NCBI GenBank assembly: GCA_958298945.1
Contig: OY282606.1
Location: forward strand, 26,013,740 to 26,077,739
Source: Atherix ibis
Taxonomy: Eukaryota > Arthropoda > Insecta > Diptera > Athericidae
Length of the DNA stretch: 64,000 bases
Reading direction: 5' to 3'
In this document: piece after piece, positions 10,424 to 22,357 of the stretch
Layout: each line of letters begins with the position of its first letter
How positions within the stretch are numbered: position 1 is the stretch's first letter
Translations under genes and position numbers: made by a program
The notes under the pieces: generated by a model
The model's database searches: none
Seen by the model: only the letters and a program-made list of their open reading frames with translations
Told to the model about the DNA's origin: nothing

Positions 10424-11328
10424 ATGGATCAAAGAATCTGTATCAAATTTTGTGTGAAAAACAAAATTAATTGCACGGACGCATTCCGAATGTTGACTGT
10501 GCCATATGGTGAAGCTACCTTGGACCGAAGCAACGTTTATCGGTGGTACAAAATGTTCTCAGAGGGCCGAGAATATGTGAACGACAGATGAAAACATTGA
10601 TGAAGTGAAGAAAATAGTATTGGCCAATTGTTGAATCACCGTTAGAGAAGTTGCTGAGGACTTAAAAATATCGATTGGCTCTTGCCATTCGATTTTACCA
10701 ATGATTTGGGCGTAAGACCCTAAATTGAGCAATTTTGGTACGAATTTAGACCAATTTTTGGTCTAAATTGAGCAATTTAGATACGAATTCGTGGATCGCC
10801 ACGAAATTCGTACCAAAATTGCTCAATTTAGACCAAAAACAGCATCGCATTAACATTGCTAAGGAGCTGTTGGACTCTGTCCGCGACGACCTAAATTTGC
10901 TCCAGAGGGTCATAACTGGTGACGAATCATGGGTTTATGGTTATGACGTGGAAACCAAAGCTCAATCATATCAATGGAAGCTGCCACACGAGCCAAGACC
11001 GAAAAATGCGCGCCAAGTTCGGTCGAATGTGAAGGTTTTGCCTATTTGACAGTTTTCTTCGATTGCAGGGGTGTGGCGCATCATGAGTTCTTCCCACATG
11101 GTATTCCCCAGATCTGGCCCCCTGTGACTTTCTCTTGTTCCCAAAACTGAAGAGCCCAATGAAAGGACGACGCTACGCTACGAATGAGGAGACAAAGACG
11201 GCATCGAAGAAGGAGCTAAACAAGATCACAAAAAATAATTTTTTCTAGTGCTTCGATGATTGGAAAAAAAGTGTATAATATCTGGTGGGGATTACTTTGA
11301 AGGGGAAAAAGTAGATATTCATGAATAA
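10424..11328 (+). pseudogene. SETMAR-like mariner transposase, rearranged
   Basis: The ATG at 10424 opens MDQRICIKFCVKNKINCTDA, followed by VPYGEATLDRSNVYRWYKMF, the paired-type HTH of mariner transposases. The frame breaks near 10585. The catalytic part resumes with FDQKQHRINIAKELLDSVRD and VITGDESWVYGYDVETKAQS (first Asp). The HDNAPAH block with the second Asp is deleted, joining directly to FPRSGPL-like sequence near 11100. The C-terminus ends DIHE and TAA at 11326-11328. Inactive. Confidence 0.8.
10721..10830. repeat. Perfect 27-bp inverted repeat inside a mariner copy
   Basis: Bases 10721-10747 and 10804-10830 are exact reverse complements, both derived from the ATTGAGCAATTTTGGTACG part of the transposase gene. 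Between them is a smaller palindrome (TAGACCAATTTTTGGTCTA, 10746-10764). A local inverted duplication, such as a template switch, explains this better than transposition. Confidence 0.8.
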
Positions 11329-11429
11329 ATAAATAAATTTTAAACAAAACATAAAATTCGCGATATTTTTTTAATAGACCTCGTATATATATGTCTTCTA
11401 AGATAGTATTTGACCTAGATTAAAGAATA

Positions 11430-13012
11430 CCTGGATAGGCCCGTACATCAGATTTTCATATATGTACGAGTATACGAAATTTTCTGGCTTTATTATTACA
11501 GAAGCGGCGAGAAATCTTAACGCTTACATATTTTTATGTAGACATGACATCCACTGACATCTAGTTTTCGTAATAGAAATTTATTGAAAAGCAATATTTT
11601 ATATTCATTTAAATTCACTTATTGGAAACAAAAATACAATTTATACACAACGACAAGCAAAGTTTATTTTTTTTAGTACAATATTTTGTAATTATCAATT
11701 AAATATCAAGCGTCTCAATTTTGTAGACTTTCGGAGAGTTTTAAAACACGCCATTCTCCATGAAACTGGTAGCATACCGAAATGCTTGAATACTGTTGTT
11801 GTTTTCAAGTTGTTATTTTGGCATTTATCGGAAATTGCAACTGAGAGTGTAGTTTTTATGTTTTTTGAAGTATTTACGAAAAAGTTAGTATTGTTGATAA
11901 CATTTAATACGAAGTGTTTTATAAAGGGTTGCCGGTCATTCAACGGTAAGTTGACATCTTCATTTTTACTACATAAATTAACAAAAATTTAATTTATGAT
12001 GTGCCCAAAAAGCTTTTAATGATTTATTTGGTCCAAAAAGTCGATTAAAAAGTGAAAAGTTCATCATTCAATAAATGTAAATGAATGTGACGATGACAGT
12101 TCAATGTTTACTACAAAAATAGTTCAGTGCCGGTGTACGTAAAGTATGTGTTATAAAATTTCAGGTAACGAATTTTTCAGTCTGTTTTCCATTACTGTTT
12201 TCATTGTGTTAAAATAAATAAAGTATAATCTCGGTAGGCTTATTATTTATATAAATTTGTTTGCATTTAATAAATAATAATATTTTCAATTTTTTATTAG
12301 AATATTAGTTGTTAATTATTTTAGCACATTAAATTTTCCACCTTGTAATTTAGTTTTAAAGGATTTGCTATAATGTTGTATACAATTAACTTTTATATTA
12401 TTGAGAATTGGATGTGATGTTCTATGTAATTAATATTTTATTTTTTGAATTTAAATTACCATTTCAATTCACAAACATACATTTATATTATAAAGAAGTT
12501 TTCAATATCTACATTTGCTTGTTTTAATTTTAAAATTTATGGTTATTAAGTTACGGTGTTTGTTTTAATTTCAACATAATATCACATTCGTCTCATTTAA
12601 TTCATTTTGCATTTTTGGAATGGATTTTTATTTGTGCACATAATTATTTTGATATAATCAGAATTTCTTATAGGCTCTTTCACTTTATAATTCTGTTTTA
12701 ATGAATAATATATAGTGAAATAAATAAAATGAAAATATATTTTAATAAATAAATAAATACAATACTGTGTTTTATTGCAAATTTCTAAAACTAATTCCAT
12801 AAAACAACAAAACTGGCAATATTACAAAATCTATTTGTTAACGCATAAATGACATTACATATGAAAATGGTTTTAAACGAATCGCTTCAATCGCACAAAC
12901 TCAAGTTTAAAATTGGCCCCCACTGATTTACGCCGTTTCTGTTATTTTGCATGTGTGTGCGTTCTTACGAATGTATTGCCAACAAAATTCGGCCACAAGT
13001 TTTGTGTAGAGG
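11430..13012. repeat. Unclassified interspersed repeat X, copy 1 (long)
   Basis: Shares its left ~330 bp (including CAGATTTTCATATATGTA, CTTTCGGAGAGTTT and the ACCGAAATGCTTG block) with 61715-62050. It also shares its right end (GTGCGTTCTTACGAAT and GTGTAGAGGA) with 62225-62278. So the two are the same element, copy 2 having lost its middle. The open frames at 11695-11992 have no family I recognise. A short inverted end (CTGGATAGG) may bound this copy at 11431 and 13013, but copy 2 does not show it clearly. It is probably a DNA transposon; class unknown. Confidence 0.5.
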
Positions 13013-13560
13013 AGACCTATCCAGTTCTTCTATAATCTAAGGTATTTAATTAGTTGAAGATTTGCCATTTTACATTACCGATCGTCTACGAAAATGGTGA
13101 TTCTATCGTAGTCTCGTTTTGCACTAAATTTTCTTTAGCAATAAAAGTCATTTCTTTCTTGGTGGATATATACGTCAATAAGCAAAATTGCCTTATAAAA
13201 AAAGACAAGTAATTGCAGAGATGTCATTGAGACTCTGAAAACCTACAAGTGGCTGCTGAAAAGCCAATGCATACGTGAAAAATGACTGTCTGGTGGGCAT
13301 TTTAGTCTTTAGGTGTAATTGTATTTCCCTGAATACGAGGAAGGAGAGATGGTTACCGTCAATTCTGAACCGACCTTTTTTTGCCGGTACTTAAAGATTT
13401 TAATCTGGATCATATGTGGTATCAACAAGACGGTGACAAAAGCTATACAATACGACAAATGATGTCAGTATATAAAAACCAACATCCGTCAAATAATGAC
13501 GAATTAGGCTAAAATGGGCGATAAAGTCATTAACAATGACATCTTAAATGTGTATAGTTC
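13013..13560 (+). mobile_element. Family A relic (central part)
   Basis: Decayed plus-strand transposase sequence. In shifting frames I read VDIYVNKQNCL near 13168, LQVAAEKPMHT near 13240, and a FNLDHMWYQQDGDKSYT-type block with the second catalytic Asp near 13395-13450. The start resembles the family end. No terminal repeat is seen on the right. Confidence 0.5.
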
Positions 13561-13893
13561 TTACTTGACCTATCCCCTAATGCACTTTGTACGATTTTTT
13601 ATTTAATTTGTACGATTTTTTATTTAATTTCAATAAAAATTGAAAGCGTTTATTTTTTTTGGGTAAAAGGAAAATTGCGCCAAATTAATTGCGCTATTCA
13701 AAAAAAAAAAACGAAATTCGAAAAATGTTTTCCGAAGTAGAAATTGGATATAACAGATTTTTAAAATAAAAAAAAAAAATAAAGGAAAAAACAACAAAAA
13801 TTTATCTGGCAAAAAAATTGAAATTGTGTTTTTTTATTGTCGGTGTTTACTGTTAAATATAAAAAAATATATATGTATTATCGTTATGTATTA
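13561..13893. other. AT-rich sequence, nothing recognised
   Basis: Contains a short tandem repeat (GTACGATTTTTTATTTAATT twice at 13588-13628) and poly-A runs. No gene seen. Confidence 0.4.
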
Positions 13894-14757
13894 TCGATTT
13901 TTTGTGGCGTTATGTTGGTACTCATGTCTCTCACTTATGCCGACAATTTCGGTCATTTTGAATGTTCAGTTAATTTTTGACAGCTGTTTTGCTGGCACGT
14001 ATTTTGCCTCGTCTTCGATATTTGCTCAATTTCGACCAAAAACAGCATCGCATTAACATTGCTAAGGAGCTGTTGGACTCTGCCCGCGACGATCCAAATT
14101 TGCTCCAGAGGGTCACAACTGGTGACGAATCATGGGTTTATGGTTATGACGTGGAAACCAAAGCTCAATCATACCAATCGAAGTTACCGCACGTGCCAAG
14201 ACCGAAAAAGCGCGCCAAGTTCGGTCGAATGTGAAGGTTTTGCTTAGAGTTTTCTTCGATTGCAGGGGTGTGGTGCATCATAAGTTCTTGTCACAGGATA
14301 GAACGGTCAATAAGGAAAATTACCTGCAAGTTATGCGCAAGTTGCGTGCAGCAATTCGCCAGAAAAGCCCGGATTTGTGGGAGAGCAAAAATTAGCTTTT
14401 GCACCATAATAACGCCTCTGCTCACGCATCGTTACTTAAGCGCGAATTATTGACCGAAAACAACACACTAATAATGCCGTAGTCAACGTAATCCCCAGAT
14501 CTAGCCTCCTGTGACTTCGTCTTGTTCCCGAAAAAAATTCCTTGATCCATTTTTTGGAATGGGCAAAAATCGACGACCAGCCAAAACACGTGCAACCAAA
14601 GCAACTGTCAAAAATTAACTGAACATTCAAAATGGCCGAACTTTTCGAAATAAGTGAGAGACATGAGTACCAACATAACGCCACAAAAAAAATCGAAAAT
14701 CGAATATACGTAACCCGCGGAAATTCAAAATTCCAGACACTTTTTGAGCAGACCTCC
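13894..14757 (+). mobile_element. SETMAR-like mariner, copy 4, foldback form
   Basis: The left terminal repeat is missing; homology starts inside the leader at TTTTTTGTGGCGTTATG. The right end (CACTTTTTGAGCAGACCTC) is present. As in copies 2 and 8, the 3' end has been replaced by an inverted copy of the 5' leader, joined at a CCCGAAA block to ATTCCTTGATCC near 14527-14552. The catalytic start is well preserved (KELLDSARDDPNLLQ, TTGDESWVYGYDVETKAQSY) but the N-terminal HTH region is deleted. The second catalytic half is frameshifted and truncated. Confidence 0.82.
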
Positions 14758-15897
14758 TAAATAAAGTATTTTAAAAAGATGATTTAAAATTAAAAAAATA
14801 ATCCTCAACTATATTCGGGCATTATAAGCACAAATTATAAAATAAAAATTGGATAGAATTTGGTGAAAAAGAAGAAAAAATATATTATTTATTTTGTCGA
14901 AACTATTGCGAACTCTACTGTAACTATCAGTAATCCTGTAAACAAAAAGCAATTATATGACGTTTATGGAGAATGTGGCTTTACTATACGAAAAGAGTGA
15001 ATGTACTAAAAAGTGTATTTTTTTTTTGTACTTTTACTTTAAACAAACAAACACAAAAACAAAAACAGAAGAAAGAAAAGAAAATAGAAGCAAAACGTAT
15101 GGAAAAATGTAAACAAACTTGTAAACTTGAATGTATACACATATGCATGTAAACACACAATACTATTTACATTGATAACAATTATTGTATTATCTTAGAT
15201 AAGCGTCACTATCGAAATGCAAATGAACTGAAGCTATTCAAACGAAAAATATTGAACTTTAGCAGGCATTGAAATATTCGTATACTGTTGAAAGGTTTAC
15301 CGCCGTTCATATTTCTCTTGTGTCTATTATTATGGATTATAATAAATAATTCGGTTTTTTTCCTGAGCTTTTTCTCTATCAATTTTAAGTGTGGGGTTAA
15401 TCAAACTTGAGAAATTCAAAAAAAATACCATATGATAAATGGGGATGGTTTTTTTTTTTTAATTAAAGAATCGGGGAGGGTAATAGGGGTGGGGTGCTTT
15501 TATGTTCATCTATATCTGTACTACCATACATAAAAATTAGTAATCGAGAAAAAAATATGGAACAACAACAACAACAAGAACTAATTTAATTTGTTATTAT
15601 ATATTATGTATTTTTTTTTACATATGCATGTATGCATTTCTACAATTCTGATCCGTTGTAAAAATATATTTTTCTTTTTTTAGTAAATGAATTAATATGT
15701 AATATTTACGAATGGGGTGAATGTTATTGGGCGGTTTTTTTTTGTGTATGTTATTTGGGTTTTGTAATTTCTTTGATTAATGTTGAATGTTTTTTTGTTT
15801 TGTTTTTTTTTTTTTTTTAAATTTTCTAAAAAAAGAAAACTATTTAATGACTAGTAGTAATTAATATATATTTATAGATTATATTTAATAAACATAC
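14758..15897. other. AT-rich sequence downstream of a candidate exon
   Basis: Presumed PPIP5K intron. No repeat family or coding block recognised; long T runs at 15000-15030 and 15790-15830. Confidence 0.4.
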
Positions 15898-16083
15898 ATC
15901 CAAACAATCGTCACAAAAGCAAATATCGGTGTCATCATCATCGTCATTATCATCATTGTTATTATGACCCCTGCTGATATTGTACGCATAGTCATCGCCG
16001 TTCTGAGTGTTCTCTCCTCTGGCGCGTAATCTATTTCGTATACTTTTCAAACGCCACCAATCTTTTAACCATGACCATTCCAT
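15898..16083 (-). CDS. PPIP5K: Candidate alternative first coding exon of PPIP5K
   Basis: The ATG at 16083 opens 62 codons, MEWSWLKDWWRLKSIRNRLR, then an Asn/Asp-rich tract (NNNDDNDDDDDTD) and a Cys-rich end (CFCDDCLD). The frame meets a good donor, GTATGTTT, in phase 0. That is the phase required by the next exons at 3070 or 2123. The block stands out from its AT-rich surroundings by composition and codon-like spacing. I infer it to be a 5' coding exon of the PPIP5K gene 13 kb away on the same strand; a separate small gene cannot be excluded. Confidence 0.5.
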
Positions 16084-16789
16084 AATTTATTTTGAAAATA
16101 TTTGACTTTTTAATTAATTATTTTCTTGTAATTAATTCCTTATTAATTTTTCCTGCTATTTTTATTTTCTCCATATATGCACGTACGTTTATATATATAT
16201 AGTTATATTTTTTTTTTTTTAATCCGTAGTAGAAATAATAAGTTTACTTTCAAGATTTCGATATATTCTATAAATATAAATATGGAAAATGATCTTTTTT
16301 TTTCTTATTTTTTTTTTCAATTTTAGTAAATAAACATTTTGCTATATAATTTAGGAAATATTTTTTTTTTTTTAAAATTGTATTTTTTTGTATTTTTAAT
16401 ATCGGTTTTTAAAAAAAAAAAAAAAAAAGATTTCAATCATTTGATTAGTAAAAATTGAATGTTTTCCAATTTGCAAGAAAAACGAATCTGTTTATGAAAA
16501 AGTGTTGACATTTTATGGGAGTTTCATGTAATAAAAATTATGCATTTACCAAAACTTACTCTAGTAAGTCTAGAAAAAAAATGATACTAATTTTATTTAA
16601 AAAAAAAAACAATACAATTAAAAATCATTTATTTTGTGGCGTTTTATGCGGGGAGAGGGAAGGAGGAATGGATAACAGATAACAAGAATAATTCAGATTT
16701 TTTATTCATTCTATTATAATAATTATTAAATATAAATTTTTAATGAAAAATATTTATTTAAAAAATGTCCAAAACAATTTTATTCTATT
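16084..16789. other. AT-rich sequence with long poly-A/poly-T
   Basis: A possible 5' leader or promoter of the exon at 16083 would lie here, but no core promoter motif stands out. No repeat family recognised. Confidence 0.35.
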
Positions 16790-16912
16790 CGATTATATTG
16801 TAAGAAAGGTCCATAAGACATGTGGCAGGAGTCATTTGAGGTGTCATCACAATCTATTGTGTGCTGGAACAACAACTCTTAAAATCCACAAGTGATTGCG
16901 GAAAAGCCATTC

Positions 16913-16924
16913 TATCAGCGAAAA
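16913..16924. repeat. Left target-site duplication of the R1-like LINE
   Basis: TATCAGCGAAAA, repeated exactly at 17831-17842. The uninterrupted family A sequence contains it once. Confidence 0.8.
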
Positions 16925-17830
16925 ATTTTAGCGGCGTGTACTGGTCTTCAATAGAATGTATGAAATTTGGCAACGTCGAAGGGATGAGAGTGTGAATGGC
17001 AGATATGGATGCACATGATCATTTCGGATGTGTGCTTTGCCTCTGCGTATCGATTTGAATTTGGTCTGTATCTTGGGTATTTACTCATGGGATATGGCAG
17101 TAAGAATTGGTTCCTGTACAGGCGTGTCTGGCTGCGGATGCTAGATACCCAAGCACCTTCTCACTGAGTGTGGCCTGTACGGGGATTTGCGTAACCTAGG
17201 TGTATGTGGAATCGTGGTGAATGATAAAAGTGTGGATGTGAGTGGAATATTAGGTATGAGAGAACGGTATGAATACCTTAATACATTTGCCGTTGCACTT
17301 TTTTATAGGAGAGAGCGAGAATGAGTGTGTAAATTGCACGCAAGGTGGCTACAACCGGGTGAAAGACCAAGGTCGATTCCGGTTGTACTTTCGGGTCTTG
17401 GCGAACCCGCGTACCTGAGCTGGCTTAGCGGTGCCTAGGGATTTACAAGATTTCTTATCGTAGCTCAATGAGCGGAGTACAAACCAAAGTACTCTTAAAA
17501 CATAAATTAGTACCACGGGAATCGGGGTGTCTCATGGTGTTAAAACACACTATGCCCGACAATGGTGAGGCGCCTTAGGCAGCAGCGTAGTGGTTGTGGT
17601 TAATACCCATATCGCGGGTACGGTCTACAGATCGCTGGTGGGAGATACTGGTAATTATCTCAGGCGCTGTCACTGCTTATGACAGTAGAGGTTTAGATAG
17701 GCCTCGCCACTAACAGTTGGAGTAATCAGCGGTGCATTGATTGAGCGTAACTCAATCCCTATGGTCGTAGGTGACCCGTGGTTTTATGTTTAACGACATA
17801 TAAGTCACGTTAAATAATATAATATTACAG
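16925..17830 (+). mobile_element. 5'-truncated R1-clade-like LINE with 12-bp target duplication
   Basis: A 906-bp insert with a composition much richer in GC than its host. It holds the last part of a non-LTR ORF2 followed by a ~500-bp 3' UTR ending in an AATAATATAATATTA-type tail. Exact 12-bp direct repeats flank it, as expected of target-primed reverse transcription. The 5' end is missing, so it was dead on arrival. R1-clade placement is from the C-terminal layout only. Confidence 0.75.
16970..17324 (+). pseudogene. LINE ORF2 C-terminus (R1-like), degraded
   Basis: Shifting frames preserve a tryptophan-rich region and a DVCFASAYRFE-type segment. Then come a Cys-rich knuckle (SGCGC with one stop) followed by IPKHLLTECGLYGDLRNLG, and finally DVSGILGMRERYEYLNTFAV up to a TGA at 17322-17324. 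A C-x-C...H...C knuckle followed by ECxLY and a short tail is typical of the end of R1-type ORF2. Confidence 0.65.
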
Positions 17831-17842
17831 TATCAGCGAAAA
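17831..17842. repeat. Right target-site duplication of the R1-like LINE
   Basis: TATCAGCGAAAA, identical to 16913-16924. Family A sequence continues immediately after it with GTGACTGTCTG. Confidence 0.8.
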
Positions 17843-18262
17843 GTGACTGTCTGATATTTTTGTGTGATGATGTCAATTTTACAGTATTTCGTGAACTTGA
17901 AGATTCTAATCTAGACCACGTGGTTTGAACAAAACGCCTCACAAAGATACATAATAATACCAACATTTTTTGGTTTTATTACACAAATAGTCCCGAGAAT
18001 GCTTTAGTTCGAGATTTCGAGGGAATTAACCCCAAAAACTGTGCCATTTGACATAATTGCCTTTTTAAGCGAAAGTTCGTATTAACGCAGACAATTCTTA
18101 AACTTTAGAGGCTATTAAAAACTAAATATCCGTCAAGTAATGATAGAACTACAGCCCGAAATGTACGAAAAATAGATTGAAATTTACCTCAAAAGAATCG
18201 AGTTTTATAAGTAATCTTGCAAAGGCATTTGAAGTAATATTATTGTATATTTAATATATATA

Positions 18263-20429
18263 ATATTACGGAAAGATCCAAAAAATATAAAGAAATAAAA
18301 ACTCTAGCGAAGTTATATATTTTAAATGTATTTCTTATATATTTAAAAAAAATTAAGAGCCCATGAATTTGTGTTCAATTAAAAATTAAATAATTACTTA
18401 ACAAAAAAAATCATGGTTGCAATATATTATTTGTACTTTTTTTTTGAGAATACATTATTTTTGGTAATTTAAAAATTTTAAAAAATATCTTAACTTAAAA
18501 AAAAATTTCAATACGAATCTGTGATAAAATTGCATATGGAATTTGAAAAAAGAACTGCATTATCGACAGTGCAGTGATATCAAAAAATCATCATCAGGTT
18601 AACTTTCGAATAATTTCCATATACTTTAAAATTTTTATCACAAAATTCTACAATTTAAAAAAAAAAACAAATCGTTTTGCAAATAAAATTAATCGCAAAT
18701 TTAATTGAATTATCTTAAAAATTACACATTTTAATTAATTTCTCTTAAAATTTAACTTTTTTTACTCGACTCGTATTATCACTTAATTATTTTTTTAAAT
18801 TAGAATTTTGAAGAAAAAAAAACAGATGCTTCACATTTTTTTTTTCAAATTAAAATTTTCCGCTCAAATTAGGCTATCACGATAATTTGTTTTATCAAAT
18901 AATAAAATTGCACAGAAGCGTTGAATATTTTCCGATACAATAAATAAGCTTATGATAAATGGATTCGATAATTATTGGTAATTTAAAGCATGTAGGCGAA
19001 AATTTATCAAATTTTATCATTCCAAATTGTTGTAAATGAAAAAAAAACCCCGAAAAATTATTAAAACACAATCAATAATATTAATAAAATTTTCAAAATT
19101 ATAATTGGGATTTTATTTATTTTGAAAACTATTATATTAATTATTAAAAATGGACACTCATTTCTATAAAAAAAAAAAAAAGCTCTTCTCATTTGTTGAA
19201 ATATCAAATTTGAATTTGTAAATTTTCACCACGATTGTGAACATGAAAATTTCACCATAAAATCCAGTTTTACTATTATTATACACTTCAAACGTAATGA
19301 GAGACCGTTTATTAAATATTTAATTTGCTAAATATAAAAAAATTATCAAAATAAATATTTGCAATAATATTTCTGATATACACCGATTAGATAAAATAAT
19401 TATATTTTTTTTTTGTTTTCCTGCTTTTGTATAATAAAATATGTTTTTCTTGTTTTATTTTCTATATTAAGAAATTCGAACGTAACAAAATAAACATAAG
19501 AAAATGGTCTTTAATTGTGTTATAGTAATTATATCAAATTATTACAATTTTACTAGTTTTATTTAGAAATTATTCTGATTTGAAAAACACATTTATTTTT
19601 AGCATAAAACAACAGAAATAATATTTTACACTGCATAGAATTGAGATAATTAACTAAACTTTGTTTTTAAAAAAAAAAATTCTGGTTGGTAACTTGTGAC
19701 TTGTTTATTTGTACCACCAAAAAAAAAAAATAACATTTTGCCTTACGTACAAAAAATTTCCAAAAAAGCCCATATTTTTCTACACTAACTTTTCAGATAA
19801 TTAACCGAGACAAAGGTTGCGTAATTTCTACAACCACAAAAAAAATTAACTAGAAATTATTCAACACATAATAACGATTTAACAAAATAATTAGTAACAA
19901 AATAAACCGAAATTATCATTTCCAAATAAAAAAAATCTTCACAAAAATAAAAGCACGTCCATATGATATCACTTCCAGTGTAAAACTGAATAAATTTTCC
20001 CACTAAAAACTGAATTAAAACAAAAATTATTTTTATTGTATTTTCATTTGTACGTACGAGTGTATTTGTTTTTTAAGTACACGCGGAAATAGCAATTTTA
20101 TTTTATTTTTTCGTAAATTTTCATTTTATTGACATAATTTTTTTGTGAAAGAAATCAAACAAATACACTGGAAAATGTTTTACACATTCTTGGAAATAAT
20201 GAAGTAGTTTTCCATTTAATATGGAAAATAAAAGCGCTGACAAAAATAGAAAAGAAAATTAGACGAATTAGAAAATTAAAAGATTGGAAGGAGACACCAA
20301 GAGAAGAAATAAAAAAAAAACCCATCCCGGAACACCATCAAAATAAAGCTCCAAAAAATCTATTGTACTACAAAAGGAAAAACAAAAAAAAAAAATATGT
20401 GAAAAAAAAAAATAAACACGTCCGTTCAA
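18263..20429. other. Long AT-rich stretch, nothing recognised
   Basis: About 2.2 kb of A/T-dominated DNA with frequent homopolymer runs. No open frame, repeat family or RNA gene supported. Confidence 0.4.
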
Positions 20430-20860
20430 GGTAATTAGCAGTTGACGCCGCGGTGGTAGCTTTAAGTTTAGTGGCTTTTAAACATTGCGAACTTATCTGT
20501 GCGTGTGCCTTTTTTCACTTTTTTCATGGAGAAAACTTTTACACGCAACAACCAGCACTTATTTTATGACGAGTTCGAAATCAAAATGAAAACCCGAATA
20601 AAAATGAAAATATTCACTTTAAGTGAATGCAGCATCGGAGCAATAATGCAGCCGTGTGGCGCCTCTTATCAAAGCCGCACCTCGTGCTATGCAAGTATGA
20701 ATTGGATTATTTTACGATAGTGACCCCCATGCGCATGATTTATTTACTATAAGTAATGTTGTATGCCGTCGTACTGTTATTTATGCGTACAAATCAGCTG
20801 AGATTCTAGAGACTCTGTTCTGAATAAATTTTTAGTAGCTAGTAGTAGCGCTTTTGTGAA
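20430..20860. promoter_or_regulatory. GC-richer island, possible promoter or 5' exon
   Basis: A block of clearly higher GC content (for example GACGCCGCGGTGGTAGC and CCGTGTGGCGCCTCTTATC) in an otherwise AT-rich region. It contains a palindrome ATTCACTTTAAGTGAAT (~20613-20629). An open frame at 20499-20720 on the plus strand does not look like a known protein. It could be a promoter or 5' UTR for the minus-strand exon at 16083. This is inference only. Confidence 0.25.
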
Positions 20861-21424
20861 ATTCTTAGCTTTGGTAACTTTGACGAAAAATTAAGCTTTT
20901 TTTTTTTAATTAATAGCCATCAACTTATCGGATCTTACACCAATTAAATTTGATCATAATTAATTTTAATCTAAAGTTATTTAAAAGAAATTTGTTCTGC
21001 AAAAAAAAATTAATAGTTTTTCGTCAATTTTAAGATATTCTCATTCTGAAAATGAAATCATTTTTCATATCAGCAAAGAGAAACTTTGAACTTGTTCAGT
21101 TTATTTACTACTCTTACTGACGGATTCTTGTTTAAATTTAGAAGCAAATATTACATGATGGAATTGGTGTAAGAACAATGTCCCACGAAAATAGAAACGA
21201 AATTAATAAAAATATTGTATTTTCTCAACAGCAACAACCAAAAAAAAATTAAAATAACGAAAATAAGTGAATATAAATTCGAATATTTATGAACAATGAA
21301 CATTTAACAAAGAATAATTATATTTTTATTACAGTCGAGGATGTATACAATAATCCATAAAGGAAAATTTTTAATATATATTTTTATCTTATTCATTTTT
21401 GCAAAACAAATATAATATGATTAT
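20861..21424. other. AT-rich sequence, nothing recognised
   Basis: No coding block or repeat family supported. Confidence 0.4.
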
Positions 21425-21997
21425 TCATTTTGTAGTTCGTAAAGTATAGTTCTGTTATTTGACAGCTGTCAAATATAAAGATCATCTAACCTCACATTTG
21501 CTTAGGTAAAGATTTGTCATTTCACAATATAAATTGGTAAACTGTATGTTAACTTTACAAAAATTCTTTATAAAAGTGGGATTCCCCCTTATTTTGTTAT
21601 TTTTCTAACGAAATTTTGTTCAGGGATAAGTAAAATTGCCAAATATGAGGCTCACTGAAAACCCACAAGTGACTGTGCGAAAAGTGACTCTCTGATGTGG
21701 ATTTTTGTCTGAAGATGTCATTGTAATTGTTTGAAAATGAAGGAAAGACAGTAATCGTCAATTCAGACCCCTATTACCGGCAGTATGTTTACTGCTTTTA
21801 TTGACCACATCGAAAAGGCGTAATTTTGAGATTAAGTGATGCCAATTGGTCTGAAAGATCATGCGATTTGACGCCATTGGACTCTTTCTTGTGGGACAAA
21901 AACTAACATTTAAAAACTAACATCAAGTAATGACCGAATTATAGCTCGAAATACGGATAAATTACCGCAAAAGGATCGAGTACTACAAGAAGCCTAT

Positions 21998-22089
21998 TTT
22001 TAATCATGTTCTAGAAAATAAAATGGCGCAGAAAATGGAATTTTTTTCCCATTTTCTGCGCCATTTTGTTTTCTAGAACATGATTAAAA
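21998..22089. repeat. Hairpin 1 of the satellite
   Basis: The arms 21998-22038 and 22049-22089 are complementary over 41 bp with one T/C difference, around a 10-base loop. The best-preserved palindrome of the array. Confidence 0.9.
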
Positions 22090-22177
22090 TGGGAACTAAT
22101 GTTCATTAATAACCAAATTACAGCCCGAAATGCGGATAAATTACCGCAAGAGAATCGAGTACTGCAAGAAGCCTATT

Positions 22178-22269
22178 TTTTAATCATGTTCTAGAAAACA
22201 AAATGGCGCAGAAAATAGAATTTTTTTCGCATTTTCTGCGCCATTTTGTTTTCTAGGACATGATTAAAA
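22178..22269. repeat. Hairpin 2 of the satellite
   Basis: Same structure as hairpin 1, 180 bp downstream, with a few mismatches near the loop and one in CTAGGACATG. Confidence 0.88.
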
Positions 22270-22357
22270 TGGGAAACTAACGTCAAGTAATGACCGAATT
22301 ACAGCCCGCAATGCGGACAAATTACCTCAAAAGGATCAAGTACTGCAAGAGGCCTAT

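Larger units (their letters stand above)
10165..11383 (+). mobile_element. SETMAR-like mariner, copy 3, retains N-terminus
   Basis: Flanked by TA at 10163-10164 and 11384-11385, with the family ends (TTGTTCAAAAAGTATCGCGA and the inverse). Unlike most copies it keeps the start codon and HTH region. A ~65-bp leader segment is tandemly duplicated (10257-10390). A perfect 27-bp inverted repeat disrupts the middle (10721-10747 against 10804-10830). About 250 bp of the catalytic half are deleted near 11095. Confidence 0.88.
10103..11405 (+). mobile_element. Family A 5' end, interrupted by a mariner
   Basis: Bases 10103-10164 match a family A terminal repeat (GTGGTTCAGAAAGTGTG, then TTAACAGCTGTCAA at 10144-10157). 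The next family A bases (TATGTCTTCTAAGATAG) resume at 11386, after the mariner at 10165-11383. The insertion is therefore clean and at a TA within the family A end. The rest of the family A element is missing. Confidence 0.6.
16790..18262 (+). mobile_element. Family A relic carrying a nested LINE
   Basis: Plus-strand transposase relic. The part before the LINE reads CCACAAGTGATTGCGGAAAA (NPQVTVEKP block); the part after resumes with GTGACTGTCTGA and continues through the CDLTPLDYF region near 18045. It ends in the C-terminal block at about 18115-18210 (CAAGTAATGATAGAACTACA and a CTCAAAAGAATCGAG run). The R1-like LINE interrupts it at 16925-17830. Confidence 0.6.

Noticed and set aside
17350..17500. 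tRNA-like promoter boxes (GGTCGATTCC and TAGCTCAATGAG) suggesting a SINE
   Set aside because: The B-box-like motif lies upstream of the A-box-like one, and both are inside the 3' UTR of the R1-like LINE bounded by its target duplication.
20499..20720. 73-codon open frame on the plus strand
   Set aside because: No recognisable motif, low-complexity Lys/Met/Thr content, no splice context. Kept only as part of a GC-richer island.
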